13,549 nt of DNA, from positions 1 through 13,549 of the forward strand of contig CAZOZK010000024.1 of assembly GCA_964584245.1 (NCBI GenBank). The letters run 5' to 3'. The position numbers and the translations under genes were made by a program. This stretch comes from CAZOZK01 sp964584245. GTDB taxonomy: Bacteria > Patescibacteriota > Microgenomatia > UBA1400 > PJMF01. Shown one piece after another: positions 1-6,335 of this stretch. The notes beneath the pieces were generated by a model, which saw nothing but the letters and a program-made list of their open reading frames with translations, searched no databases and had not been told where the DNA came from. Within the stretch, counting starts at the first letter, position 1; each line of letters opens with the position of its first letter.

Positions 1-1332
1 CAGATCCAAAATGTCATCTATATGATCGAGCCCAACTTTGCGCATGAATCGTCGTATCGCGGCATCTGTGTTGTGTTCTTGATAATGGAACATGTGAAAA
101 CGCACCAGAGTAAAAACCCGATCGCAGTCTTTTTTGGAAAGTCGCAGGCGTTGGGCAATTTTTTTGGCGATTCTTGAGCCAACAATTTCGTGATTATAAA
201 ATGTGATGGCGCCATTGGTATTTTGATAGGTGGCTGGTTTGGCAATATCATGTAGGAGGGTTGCCAAGCGCACAACGGGATCTGGTGAAGGGCAGTTTTC
301 GAGCGCATCAATCGAGTGTGTCCAGACATCGGTGGTATGGTGGCCACTTTGTTCAACACCTTTGGCATCGAGTAACTCAGGCATAATGTACTCAAGTAAG
401 CCAGTTTCATCGAGTAGCCGAATTGCTTGGGCTGGTTTCTGGCTGGCAAGCATTTTCATAAATTCAATATGAACGCGTTCCCAACTCACGTGAGTAATGT
501 CTTGGGCTTGTGAGCGAATCGCTGTGGTGATTGATTCGTCGAGCGAAAAATCTAGCTGGACCGCAAAGCGAATTGCACGCAACATGCGTAGCGCATCTTC
601 TTGAAATCTATCTGCAGCAATGCCAACTGTTTTGAGATATTTGTTTGTGAGATCTGTTTGGCCATCAAATGGATCAAATAGTGTGTAGTGTTCTATGGAG
701 ATTAGCCAAGTGTCTTGCTCAAGCGCGTTTTCCAACACTTCCTGCGAAATTAGCAAAGCCATTGCGTTGACGGTAAAGTCTCGACGAGATACATCATCTG
801 TCAGCGTTTTTCCCCAAGTAACTGACTCTGGGCGGCGGTGATCTTGATATGCTCCATCCGAACGATACGTGGTAATTTCATAGACCGGAATAAAACGGTC
901 AGCGGCAGTATCGGGAGTAGAGTCAGAATCAGAATCCAAATCAGAGCTTGTGCCAGCATCAGCTTCTGAAACCAAAGATTGATGAATCTTCGTGGCATTC
1001 GCCAGATCAATTATGCGATTGGTTCGAGTCTGAAAATTAGGCTTAGTTGGTGTTACAGAAAATCCAAACTGAGCCTGCAGATGAGAAAAAGCTACACTGA
1101 CTGTGCCAAACTCATTTTCATAAAAACTCTCAGTAAATAGTGATTGAATTTGGTCTGGAGTGGCGTTCGTCGTGAAATCGTAATCAAAAAAAGGCTGGCC
1201 AGGTTCCTGTGAAACACCTTGCAGCAGATCACGTACAGCACCACCGACAATAGCGGCCTCAAACCCATTCTTCTGTAAATGGTGTAAGATATGGAGAGCT
1301 GGTTTTTGAATTTGTAATATTGGATCAGACAT
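1..1332 (-). CDS. cca: CCA-adding tRNA nucleotidyltransferase with HD domain (3' end cut by window edge)
   Basis: The minus-strand frame opens at the ATG ending at 1332 and stays open for 444 codons to the left edge, so the C-terminus is missing. The family adds or repairs the CCA 3' end of tRNAs from CTP and ATP in the cytoplasm. Class II nucleotidyltransferase signatures are visible: GGAVRD at residues 30-35, the metal-binding DYD at 50-52, RRDFTVNAMA at 183-192, and RFQEDALRMLRAIRFA at 242-257. An HD phosphohydrolase domain follows, with H361-D362 in LLHDIAKP. Between the FGTVSV strand (75-80) and the YEITTYR strand (151-157) lies about 70 residues where relatives have a short loop; part of it is an acidic Asp/Ser repeat (131-138). 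The gene diverges from recJ across 14 bp and has a -10-like element exactly placed for leaderless transcription. Family assignment is firm. Separating a full CCA enzyme from an A- or CC-adding variant is not possible by eye. Confidence 0.93.
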   Translation of the reverse strand, partial: MSDPILQIQKPALHILHHLQKNGFEAAIVGGAVRDLLQGVSQEPGQPFFDYDFTTNATPDQIQSLFTESFYENEFGTVSVAFSHLQAQFGFSVTPTKPNFQTRTNRIIDLANATKIHQSLVSEADAGTSSDLDSDSDSTPDTAADRFIPVYEITTYRSDGAYQDHRRPESVTWGKTLTDDVSRRDFTVNAMALLISQEVLENALEQDTWLISIEHYTLFDPFDGQTDLTNKYLKTVGIAADRFQEDALRMLRAIRFAVQLDFSLDESITTAIRSQAQDITHVSWERVHIEFMKMLASQKPAQAIRLLDETGLLEYIMPELLDAKGVEQSGHHTTDVWTHSIDALENCPSPDPVVRLATLLHDIAKPATYQNTNGAITFYNHEIVGSRIAKKIAQRLRLSKKDCDRVFTLVRFHMFHYQEHNTDAAIRRFMRKVGLDHIDDILDL

Positions 1333-1340
1333 ACTAGGAT
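1312..1340 (+). promoter_or_regulatory. Leaderless recJ promoter (predicted)
   Basis: TTGTAA (1312-1317, 4 of 6 to TTGACA), a 17-bp spacer and TAGGAT (1335-1340) end 6 nt before the recJ ATG at 1347, predicting +1 at the ATG itself. The -35 lies inside the cca coding region. There is no Shine-Dalgarno sequence. The -10 is imperfect, so confidence is moderate. Confidence 0.45.
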
Positions 1341-1344
1341 TATG
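1339..1344 (-). promoter_or_regulatory. -10 element of leaderless cca promoter (predicted)
   Basis: On the minus strand CATAAT (5 of 6 matches to TATAAT) ends 6 nt before the cca ATG, which puts the expected start of transcription on the A of the ATG. No Shine-Dalgarno sequence precedes the gene and I see no convincing -35 box. The element overlaps the recJ -10 candidate by two bases. Confidence 0.45.
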
Positions 1345-1346
1345 AC

Positions 1347-3089
1347 ATGAGATGGCAACTTCAGTCTGCACAAATACCAGAGACAGTAGATGAACTACAA
1401 ACTATTTTAGCTGCAAATCGTGGTATTGATACTACCAATCCGCAGGCTCTCAAGGCCTATCTTGAGCCAATTCACCCAAATGAGTTGACACTTGAGCAGC
1501 TTAAGATTGATGAGTTGCAACTAAACACTTTGCTAGATGTTTTGCTTGAAGCAAAAGAAAAAGAACAATCAGTTTTGATTTTCGGTGATTACGATGCTGA
1601 TGGCATTTGTGCTACCGCTGTTTTGTGGCAAGTGCTCCATGCTGGTGGCTGGAAGCTGACACCGTTTATTCCTAATAGGCACACCCATGGGTATGGACTG
1701 TCCGATCGTGCTATCACCGAAATTTTGGCGTCCGAAAATCAGCCAGACATACTTATTACTGTCGACAACGGCATTGTGGCTCACGTCGGTGTTCAGCGTC
1801 TTGAGGATGCAGGTATCCGCGTGCTGGTTACTGACCATCACCAACCAGAAGTTGATGCAGAAGGTGAAGTCATTGTGCCGCCTGCAACTGCAGTAGTTTT
1901 TAGTACTTTGCTATGTGGTACCACCATGGGCTGGATTGTTGCCAGAAGTTTAGCACAGCGAATGCTTGAAGATTCTGGACCCAAGAAAAATGACGATACC
2001 CTAACCAAAGTTGTGCAAGCCGGGCTCGATTTGTGCGGCGTGGCCACCATTGCTGATCAAGTACCTTTGCTATTTGCCAATCGACTATTTGCATGGCATG
2101 GCGTCAAAGCACTGCAGATGAGTAAACGCCCAGGTTTAATAGCATTGTTTGAAAGTGCCAGTGTGGATACTAATTCAATTTCTGCCACAACGGTGAATTA
2201 CGTCTTGGCCCCTCGAATTAATGCCATGGGCCGACTTGAACATGGCATGGATGCCCTGCGATTGCTCTGTACCAAAAGTGTCGCTAAAGCCCGCGAATTA
2301 GCAGGAGTACTGAGCGCAACCAACACCCGCCGCCAAGATGTTACCACCGATCAACTGGCTCATGCTCGTCTGCAGGCAGAAGAGCAGGCAAATGAACACA
2401 TTATCATTGCTCATTCGACTGAGTATCATGAGGGTGTAATTGGATTGATTGCTGGCCGACTGGTCGAAGAGTTTGGCAAACCAGCAATTGTGCTAAGTGT
2501 CGGTGAATCCACAAGCAAAGCCTCGGCTAGAAGTATTCATGGTATTAATATTGTGGAGTTCATCCGTGAAGTCCGCTCAGACTTGCTCGAAGTTGGGGGA
2601 CACCCAATGGCTGCTGGATTTGGCATTTTGAGCTCATCCCTCGAGCTCGTTTCCAATAGACTCCATGATTTGGCAAAAGCTACTATTTCTTTGAGTGATC
2701 TGACTCCAACAATCCAAGCCGAGTGCGAGCTACCCGCTCACTTATTGACACTCGATACTTTTGATATGATTTCCCAGTTTGCTCCCTTCGGCCAGCGCAA
2801 TCCCGAGCCGGTGTTTGTGATGAAGGGGGCGATTATTCAAGCGGCGCGGACATTGGGGAAGGAGAATCAGCATGTTAAGTTGACACTAGAATTTGAGATT
2901 GATGACGATAATAAGCAGACAATTGAAGCCCTTGGGTGGAATCAGGCTCAAGAATTAGTTGTAAGTTCTTCAATGCCAATTAATTCATTAATAGGTAAAA
3001 ATACGGAAGTAGCTGTTAGTCTTGAAAAAAACATCTGGAAATCTTCGGCAAGATTACAAATGCACTTAATATCTTTAGAGCTAAATTAG
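1347..3089 (+). CDS. recJ: Single-stranded-DNA-specific exonuclease RecJ
   Basis: This 580-aa protein has the length usual for bacterial RecJ, the 5'-3' single-strand DNA exonuclease of RecF-pathway recombination, mismatch repair and base excision repair. Domains in order: a DHH phosphoesterase domain with DYDADG at 81-86, a VDNG motif at 139-142 and DHHQP at 163-167; TIADQVPL at 234-241; APRINAMGRL at 288-297; the DHHA1 domain with HEGVIGLIAGRLVE at 361-374 and SARSIHGINIVEF around 393-405; and GGHPMAAGF at 417-425. The last 130 or so residues correspond to the OB-fold DNA-binding domain. The metal-binding aspartates and histidines of the DHH core are present. The ATG chosen gives the normal N-terminus and matches a predicted leaderless promoter. 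The gene diverges from cca, and its TAG overlaps the stop of the convergent gene downstream. Confidence 0.96.
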   Translation: MRWQLQSAQIPETVDELQTILAANRGIDTTNPQALKAYLEPIHPNELTLEQLKIDELQLNTLLDVLLEAKEKEQSVLIFGDYDADGICATAVLWQVLHAGGWKLTPFIPNRHTHGYGLSDRAITEILASENQPDILITVDNGIVAHVGVQRLEDAGIRVLVTDHHQPEVDAEGEVIVPPATAVVFSTLLCGTTMGWIVARSLAQRMLEDSGPKKNDDTLTKVVQAGLDLCGVATIADQVPLLFANRLFAWHGVKALQMSKRPGLIALFESASVDTNSISATTVNYVLAPRINAMGRLEHGMDALRLLCTKSVAKARELAGVLSATNTRRQDVTTDQLAHARLQAEEQANEHIIIAHSTEYHEGVIGLIAGRLVEEFGKPAIVLSVGESTSKASARSIHGINIVEFIREVRSDLLEVGGHPMAAGFGILSSSLELVSNRLHDLAKATISLSDLTPTIQAECELPAHLLTLDTFDMISQFAPFGQRNPEPVFVMKGAIIQAARTLGKENQHVKLTLEFEIDDDNKQTIEALGWNQAQELVVSSSMPINSLIGKNTEVAVSLEKNIWKSSARLQMHLISLELN

Positions 3090-3607
3090 ACAGATGTCTT
3101 TTGCAATTTTTCCCATTGTTCTTGATTCATAGGTCTATGACAGTACTGAGGTTTATTTTCTTCCCTTAGTGCTCTGTTAAAGGATATATTTGTATATTCA
3201 ATGAATTCCATATATGTATCAATTACTTTTTGTTCTGGAATATCAGAATAATTAGCAATTTGTTCTATGGTGTAGATTACTGCTGGAATAAACTCCAATT
3301 TTTTCGATCTTGCAACACGTATTCGATTGTGACCATCATTTACGGCAAGTAGTATGTTATTTTCATGAGGAATAGCTGTAACACAAATTGGTTTTGAATT
3401 CAAAAAATTTGGGTCTCTGTCCATAGCTTTGTCAATTTTCCGACGCTTTTTTTTACTATAAAACGGATGAGTTAATGGTTGAGTACCAAATAGATAACAG
3501 ATTCCAATAATCGCTTTTAGATATGGATTCTCATCTGTTGTTAGATTGTCTAGATCATGACGCGAAGGGCCATAATCTTCCATGTCTGGTCTTGAATTAT
3601 ATGACAT
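3086..3607 (-). CDS. Small ParB/sulfiredoxin-fold-like protein of unknown function
   Basis: The frame gives 173 aa from the ATG at 3607, or 165 aa from the in-frame ATG at 3583. A TATAAT on the minus strand (3601-3596) precedes the inner ATG by 12 nt, and the outer ATG lies just past a terminator U-run, so the start is uncertain. Residues 73-113 resemble the nucleotide-binding core of the ParB/Srx fold: a strand (PICVTAIP), a second strand (LLAVN), then DGHNRIRVAR and a final IPAVIYT strand, like the 'DGxHR...A...Ip' pattern of ParB-like domains. A basic KKKRRKIDK patch sits at 52-60. No helix-turn-helix or nuclease residues are recognisable. It does not look like chromosomal ParB, which is longer and usually paired with parA. 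It may be a solitary nucleotide-binding or regulatory domain. The gene appears more AT-rich than its neighbours. Its TAA overlaps the recJ TAG. Confidence 0.7.
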   Translation of the reverse strand: MSYNSRPDMEDYGPSRHDLDNLTTDENPYLKAIIGICYLFGTQPLTHPFYSKKKRRKIDKAMDRDPNFLNSKPICVTAIPHENNILLAVNDGHNRIRVARSKKLEFIPAVIYTIEQIANYSDIPEQKVIDTYMEFIEYTNISFNRALREENKPQYCHRPMNQEQWEKLQKTSV

Positions 3608-3612
3608 ATACT

Positions 3613-3640
3613 AAAAAACCCCGCCTGGTGGGGCGGGGTT
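3613..3640 (-). terminator. Strong intrinsic terminator (minus-strand reading)
   Basis: Arms 3617-3625 and 3632-3640 (AACCCCGCC / GGCGGGGTT) pair perfectly over 9 bp, 7 of them GC-rich, around a 6-nt loop. Read on the minus strand the stem runs into six T residues (3618-3613), the classic Rho-independent form. It ends only 5 nt before the outer ATG of the ParB-like gene, so it either closes an upstream small transcript or acts as an attenuator. On the plus strand the following T-tract is interrupted, and no plus-strand gene ends nearby. Confidence 0.85.
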
Positions 3641-3668
3641 GTGTTGTTTACTTTATATTTTTTTTTGT

Positions 3669-3752
3669 TTACAACTGCAACGAACCGCCCATCTTCCCGA
3701 AAAGAAGATTTGCAATGACGGTAGTGGTAATTGATTGACAAAAGGTTTGCAT
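3669..3752 (-). CDS. Possible 27-aa leaderless small protein or leader peptide
   Basis: On the minus strand an ATG lies 8 nt after a perfect TATAAT and opens a 27-codon frame ending in TAA at 3671-3669. It would start about 2 nt from the predicted transcript end, as the recognised genes here do. The peptide begins MQTFCQSITTTVIANLL and ends in a Gly/Lys/Met-containing tail; it is mildly hydrophobic with no recognised motif. Its run of Thr and Ile codons followed by a terminator recalls an amino-acid leader peptide, but the gene downstream is not biosynthetic. The coding potential of so short a frame cannot be judged from one sequence, and it may be fortuitous within a structured RNA. Confidence 0.3.
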   Translation of the reverse strand: MQTFCQSITTTVIANLLFGKMGGSLQL

Positions 3753-3760
3753 TTCAGAAA

Positions 3761-3788
3761 ATTATAAACCTCACAATGAAAATGTCAA
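3761..3788 (-). promoter_or_regulatory. Near-consensus sigma-70-type promoter, minus strand
   Basis: TTGACA (3788-3783), a 16-bp spacer and TATAAT (3766-3761) make this the best promoter match in the window: both hexamers are perfect, with the spacer one base short of the optimum. Expected +1 is an A at about 3754. It drives transcription leftwards into the candidate small RNA and the terminator ahead of the ParB-like gene. Confidence 0.75.
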
Positions 3789-3838
3789 CAAGAAAATACA
3801 TACTGGATGTGTAACGCCTCCTAAAGATCATACCAATA

Positions 3839-3867
3839 CTGACATTTCACCTGCTTCACTATATAAT
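3839..3867 (+). promoter_or_regulatory. Leaderless aspS promoter
   Basis: CTGACA (3839-3844, 5 of 6 to TTGACA), a 17-bp spacer and perfect TATAAT (3862-3867) end exactly 6 nt before the aspS ATG at 3874. Standard -10 to +1 spacing puts the transcript start on the A of the ATG. No Shine-Dalgarno sequence is present. This is the clearest leaderless promoter of the window and also supports the chosen aspS start. Confidence 0.85.
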
Positions 3868-3873
3868 GCCACT

Positions 3874-5334
3874 ATGTTTACAGATCAAACACAACCAACC
3901 CAACCCGTGTCAGCTAGCGTTTCGCAAGCAGAAAATGAGCGAACCCTTATTGGCGATTCACTCAATCACGTTGGGGATACCATTGTGCTCAAAGGCTGGG
4001 TGGCTACCAAACGCGATCACGGTAAACTCACTTTTATTGATCTGCGAGACCGCACCGGTACTGTCCAATGTGTTGGTTACCAAATGATGGGAGAGTTAAC
4101 CACTGAATCAGTCATTTCTATTACTGGTTTGGTTAAGCAACGACCTGAGCGCATGGTAAACACTGAAGTACCATCAGGCTCAATTGAAATTGAAGTCAAA
4201 GCATACGCAGTACTCAACAAAGCAAAAGAATTGCCAATTCAATTAGATACCGATGGCAAAGAAATCAACGAAGAAGTGCGCTTGCGCTATCGCTACCTTG
4301 ATTTGCGCCGAGAGCGCATGCGAAACATTCTCAAGTTGCGTTCAGACACAGCTTATGCGTTCCGTCAAGCTTTGCAAGCACTGAACTTTACAGAGGTTGA
4401 AACTCCTTTACTCACAAAATCAACCAAAGAGGGTTCACGAGACTTTATCGTGCCATCTCGTTTCCAGCCTGGTAAATTTTATGCTTTGCCACAGAGTCCA
4501 CAACAATATAAACAAATGCTTATGACCGCTGGAGTTGAAAAATACTTCCAGTTTGCGCGCTGTATTCGTGATGAAGACTTGCGGGCAGATCGCGGATTTG
4601 AACACACCCAACTCGACATGGAGTTGAGTTTTGTTGAGCAAGCCGATGTCATGAACACTGTCGAAGAGTTAGTTAAAAAAACGGTCAAAGCTGTCGGTGG
4701 CAAAATGCAAAACGAGACTTTTCCTGTTATTGAGTATAAAGATGCAATCGAAAAATATGGTCAAGACAAATTTGATTTACGTACCGATCAAGAAAAAGCG
4801 GACAACGTTTTGGCATTTGCATGGGTAGTCAAGTTTCCATTCTTCAAAAAAGTTGATACCAAAGACGCTGCAGAAGTACTCGATGGCAAGAGTGGTTGGA
4901 CATTTACCCACAATCCATTTAGTCAACCATTGCCAGAATTTTTGGAAGATCACGTGGCGGGCAAAAACATCGAATCAATTCTAACCTCACAATACGACTT
5001 GGTCTGTAACGGCTATGAAGTTGGTGGTGGTAGTATTCGTGCGCACAACCCGGAAGTGTTGGAAGCAACCTTCAAAATCATGGGCTACTCTCCAGAAGAA
5101 ACCTACGCAAGTATTGGCCACATGCTCGAAGCATTTAAAGTCGGCACACCTCCACATGGGGGAATTGCGCTTGGGTTAGATCGAGTTGTCATGCTATTAG
5201 CAGGTGAGACCTCACTCAAAGAAGTAATTGCATTCCCAATGACATCTAGTGGCAGAACCGCAGTTATGGATGCGCCAAACGAACTCGACGAAGCTCAACT
5301 CAAAGAGTTGGGTATCAAGATTGTCCAAAAATAG
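3874..5334 (+). CDS. aspS: Aspartyl-tRNA synthetase, compact form lacking the GAD insertion domain
   Basis: This class II synthetase of 486 aa attaches aspartate to tRNA. An N-terminal OB-fold anticodon domain (about 35-125) carries GWVATKRDHG and FIDLRDRTG. Motif 2 reads RCIRDEDLRADRG and is followed by HTQLDMELSFVE; the bacterial SPQQYKQMLM loop is present; motif 3 is GGIALGLDRVVMLL near the C-terminus, then the bacterial-style AFPMTSSG segment. Bacterial AspRS is usually close to 590 aa because of a GAD domain between motifs 2 and 3. Here YKDAIEKYGQDKFDLR runs within about 15 residues into the FAWVVKFPFF strand, so that domain is absent. The His of KRDHG matches the residue typical of non-discriminating AspRS, which also makes Asp-tRNA(Asn) for GatCAB; other selectivity positions are not clear-cut. 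The start is set by the leaderless promoter and gives a roughly 20-residue N-terminal extension. Confidence 0.95.
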   Translation: MFTDQTQPTQPVSASVSQAENERTLIGDSLNHVGDTIVLKGWVATKRDHGKLTFIDLRDRTGTVQCVGYQMMGELTTESVISITGLVKQRPERMVNTEVPSGSIEIEVKAYAVLNKAKELPIQLDTDGKEINEEVRLRYRYLDLRRERMRNILKLRSDTAYAFRQALQALNFTEVETPLLTKSTKEGSRDFIVPSRFQPGKFYALPQSPQQYKQMLMTAGVEKYFQFARCIRDEDLRADRGFEHTQLDMELSFVEQADVMNTVEELVKKTVKAVGGKMQNETFPVIEYKDAIEKYGQDKFDLRTDQEKADNVLAFAWVVKFPFFKKVDTKDAAEVLDGKSGWTFTHNPFSQPLPEFLEDHVAGKNIESILTSQYDLVCNGYEVGGGSIRAHNPEVLEATFKIMGYSPEETYASIGHMLEAFKVGTPPHGGIALGLDRVVMLLAGETSLKEVIAFPMTSSGRTAVMDAPNELDEAQLKELGIKIVQK

Positions 5335-5335
5335 G

Positions 5336-5341
5336 TACAAT
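5336..5341 (+). promoter_or_regulatory. -10 element of carboxypeptidase gene promoter (predicted)
   Basis: TACAAT (5 of 6) overlaps the end of aspS by a few bases downstream of its stop and ends 8 nt before the next ATG at 5350, predicting a transcript with about 2 nt of leader. The gap holds no good Shine-Dalgarno sequence. No convincing -35 is seen upstream, so read-through from aspS remains possible. Confidence 0.45.
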
Positions 5342-5349
5342 GGAACTTC

Positions 5350-6321
5350 ATGCATCGTTTGTACCGAGTGCTTATCAATGTTTGTGTAGTCTGGACCGGC
5401 CTTATGTTGGCGGGGAGCGGTATAGGTGGGTCGTATATTTTTTTCAACCATCTTTCGTACAAATCCAGGGCATATCTACCTGATCAAGACATTTCACTAT
5501 TTAAGGTTGAGTATCCTGTAGTTGCGTTTAATTCTAGTGAGCCCATCGCAGCACCAACAGCATTTTCTGCGCAGGCGGTCTACGCTGTAGATCTACAATC
5601 GGGCACACCACTTTTTTCATACAATGCGACGCAAGCACGGCATCCAGCCTCGGTTACTAAGCTCATGACAGCATTGGTCTCGAGAGAGTTGTATTATCTG
5701 GATCAAGTTTTAGAAACTAGTCTACCGCACCCAACGCTAGGCACGGTGATTACTTTCTTTGGCGGAGAGTCCCAAACCGTCCGCAGCTTATTAAAAGCAA
5801 CTTTGATTCAATCGGGCAATGACGCAGCAACGATTTTGGCACAGCGCCATCCACAAGGATACGAAGCATTCATACAAGCTATGAACGACAAAGCTGCACA
5901 GCTCAAGCTCGATCAAACTACATTTACAAATCCAACTGGCCTAGATGACACAGCACATTTCATGTCGGCAAAAGATATTACTACAGTATTTGCCGTGGCG
6001 TTGCGTGATTCATTTTTGAGAGAAACGCTCAGCCAATCGAGCATCGAAATATTTGACAGTTCTGGAGATATCAAACGAACACTCTACACCACCAATCAAC
6101 TGCTTTTTTCGGATTATGTTGTGGCAGGAAAAACCGGCACCACAGATTTGGCAGGCCAGGTCTTGACCAGTTTAGTCACGATCGATGGTCATGAAGTAAT
6201 CATCACGGTCATGGGTAGTGAAGATCGATACGCTGACACCATAGTTTTGTACGACTGGATTTCTCAAACATATAAATGGGTAGATGGAAGCGAGTTAAAT
6301 TTGGTACACTATACACAGTAG
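5350..6321 (+). CDS. Membrane-anchored serine-type D-Ala-D-Ala carboxypeptidase (peptidase S11, PBP5-like)
   Basis: This 323-aa protein should trim the terminal D-Ala from peptidoglycan stem peptides at the outer face of the membrane. A hydrophobic N-terminal segment (about 7-32) after a short basic start is a signal anchor; no lipobox is evident. All three penicillin-binding signatures are present in order: SVTK at 101-104 with catalytic Ser101 and Lys104, SGN at 155-157, and KTGTT at 261-265. The NPTGLDD segment near 194-200 is also typical of S11 enzymes. It is shorter than E. coli PBP5 (about 400 aa) and lacks a PBP5-type C-terminal beta domain with amphipathic anchor; anchoring is N-terminal instead. 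The gene starts 15 nt after aspS. The S11 family is firm; whether it is a carboxypeptidase or an endopeptidase of the PBP7 type cannot be decided here. Confidence 0.9.
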   Translation: MHRLYRVLINVCVVWTGLMLAGSGIGGSYIFFNHLSYKSRAYLPDQDISLFKVEYPVVAFNSSEPIAAPTAFSAQAVYAVDLQSGTPLFSYNATQARHPASVTKLMTALVSRELYYLDQVLETSLPHPTLGTVITFFGGESQTVRSLLKATLIQSGNDAATILAQRHPQGYEAFIQAMNDKAAQLKLDQTTFTNPTGLDDTAHFMSAKDITTVFAVALRDSFLRETLSQSSIEIFDSSGDIKRTLYTTNQLLFSDYVVAGKTGTTDLAGQVLTSLVTIDGHEVIITVMGSEDRYADTIVLYDWISQTYKWVDGSELNLVHYTQ

Positions 6322-6335
6322 TGATTTTTGAGAAT

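Larger units (their letters stand above)
3613..3754 (-). ncRNA. Candidate small RNA or attenuator leader, about 142 nt
   Basis: A near-consensus promoter predicts +1 at about 3754 and the strong terminator predicts the 3' end at about 3613. In between the RNA can fold. ATCTTC/GAAGAT (3691-3696 with 3704-3709) forms a perfect 6-bp hairpin. Around it ACCGTC and GGCGGT on the minus strand (3722-3717 with 3689-3684) pair over 6 bp including one G-U pair. A further UUAC/GUAA pairing is possible. I do not recognise it as SRP RNA, tmRNA, 6S RNA or a known riboswitch. It may instead be the mRNA for the 27-codon ORF inside it, or a leader controlling the ParB-like gene. The boundaries are inferred. 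Confidence 0.4.

Noticed and set aside
801..1010. Shadow frames opposite and within cca
   Set aside because: They overlap the conserved nucleotidyltransferase coding sequence in other frames and show no motif or start signal of their own.
3086..3607. ParB-like gene as the chromosome-partition protein ParB
   Set aside because: Too short, no helix-turn-helix domain, no GERR-type motif and no adjacent parA; only the fold-like core pattern is shared.
3550..3741. 63-codon minus-strand frame across the terminator and into the ParB-like gene
   Set aside because: It reads straight through the terminator hairpin, needs a TTG start and overlaps the better-supported ParB-like gene in another frame.
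3669..3752. Threonine-operon leader peptide
   Set aside because: The Thr/Ile-rich start looks similar, but the codon run is short and the gene after the terminator is not a threonine biosynthesis gene.
3761..3822. AGGAGG on the minus strand followed by a 15-codon hydrophobic frame
   Set aside because: The AGGAGG is about 15 nt from the ATG, too far for a ribosome-binding site, and the frame overlaps the consensus promoter hexamers, which explain the sequence better.
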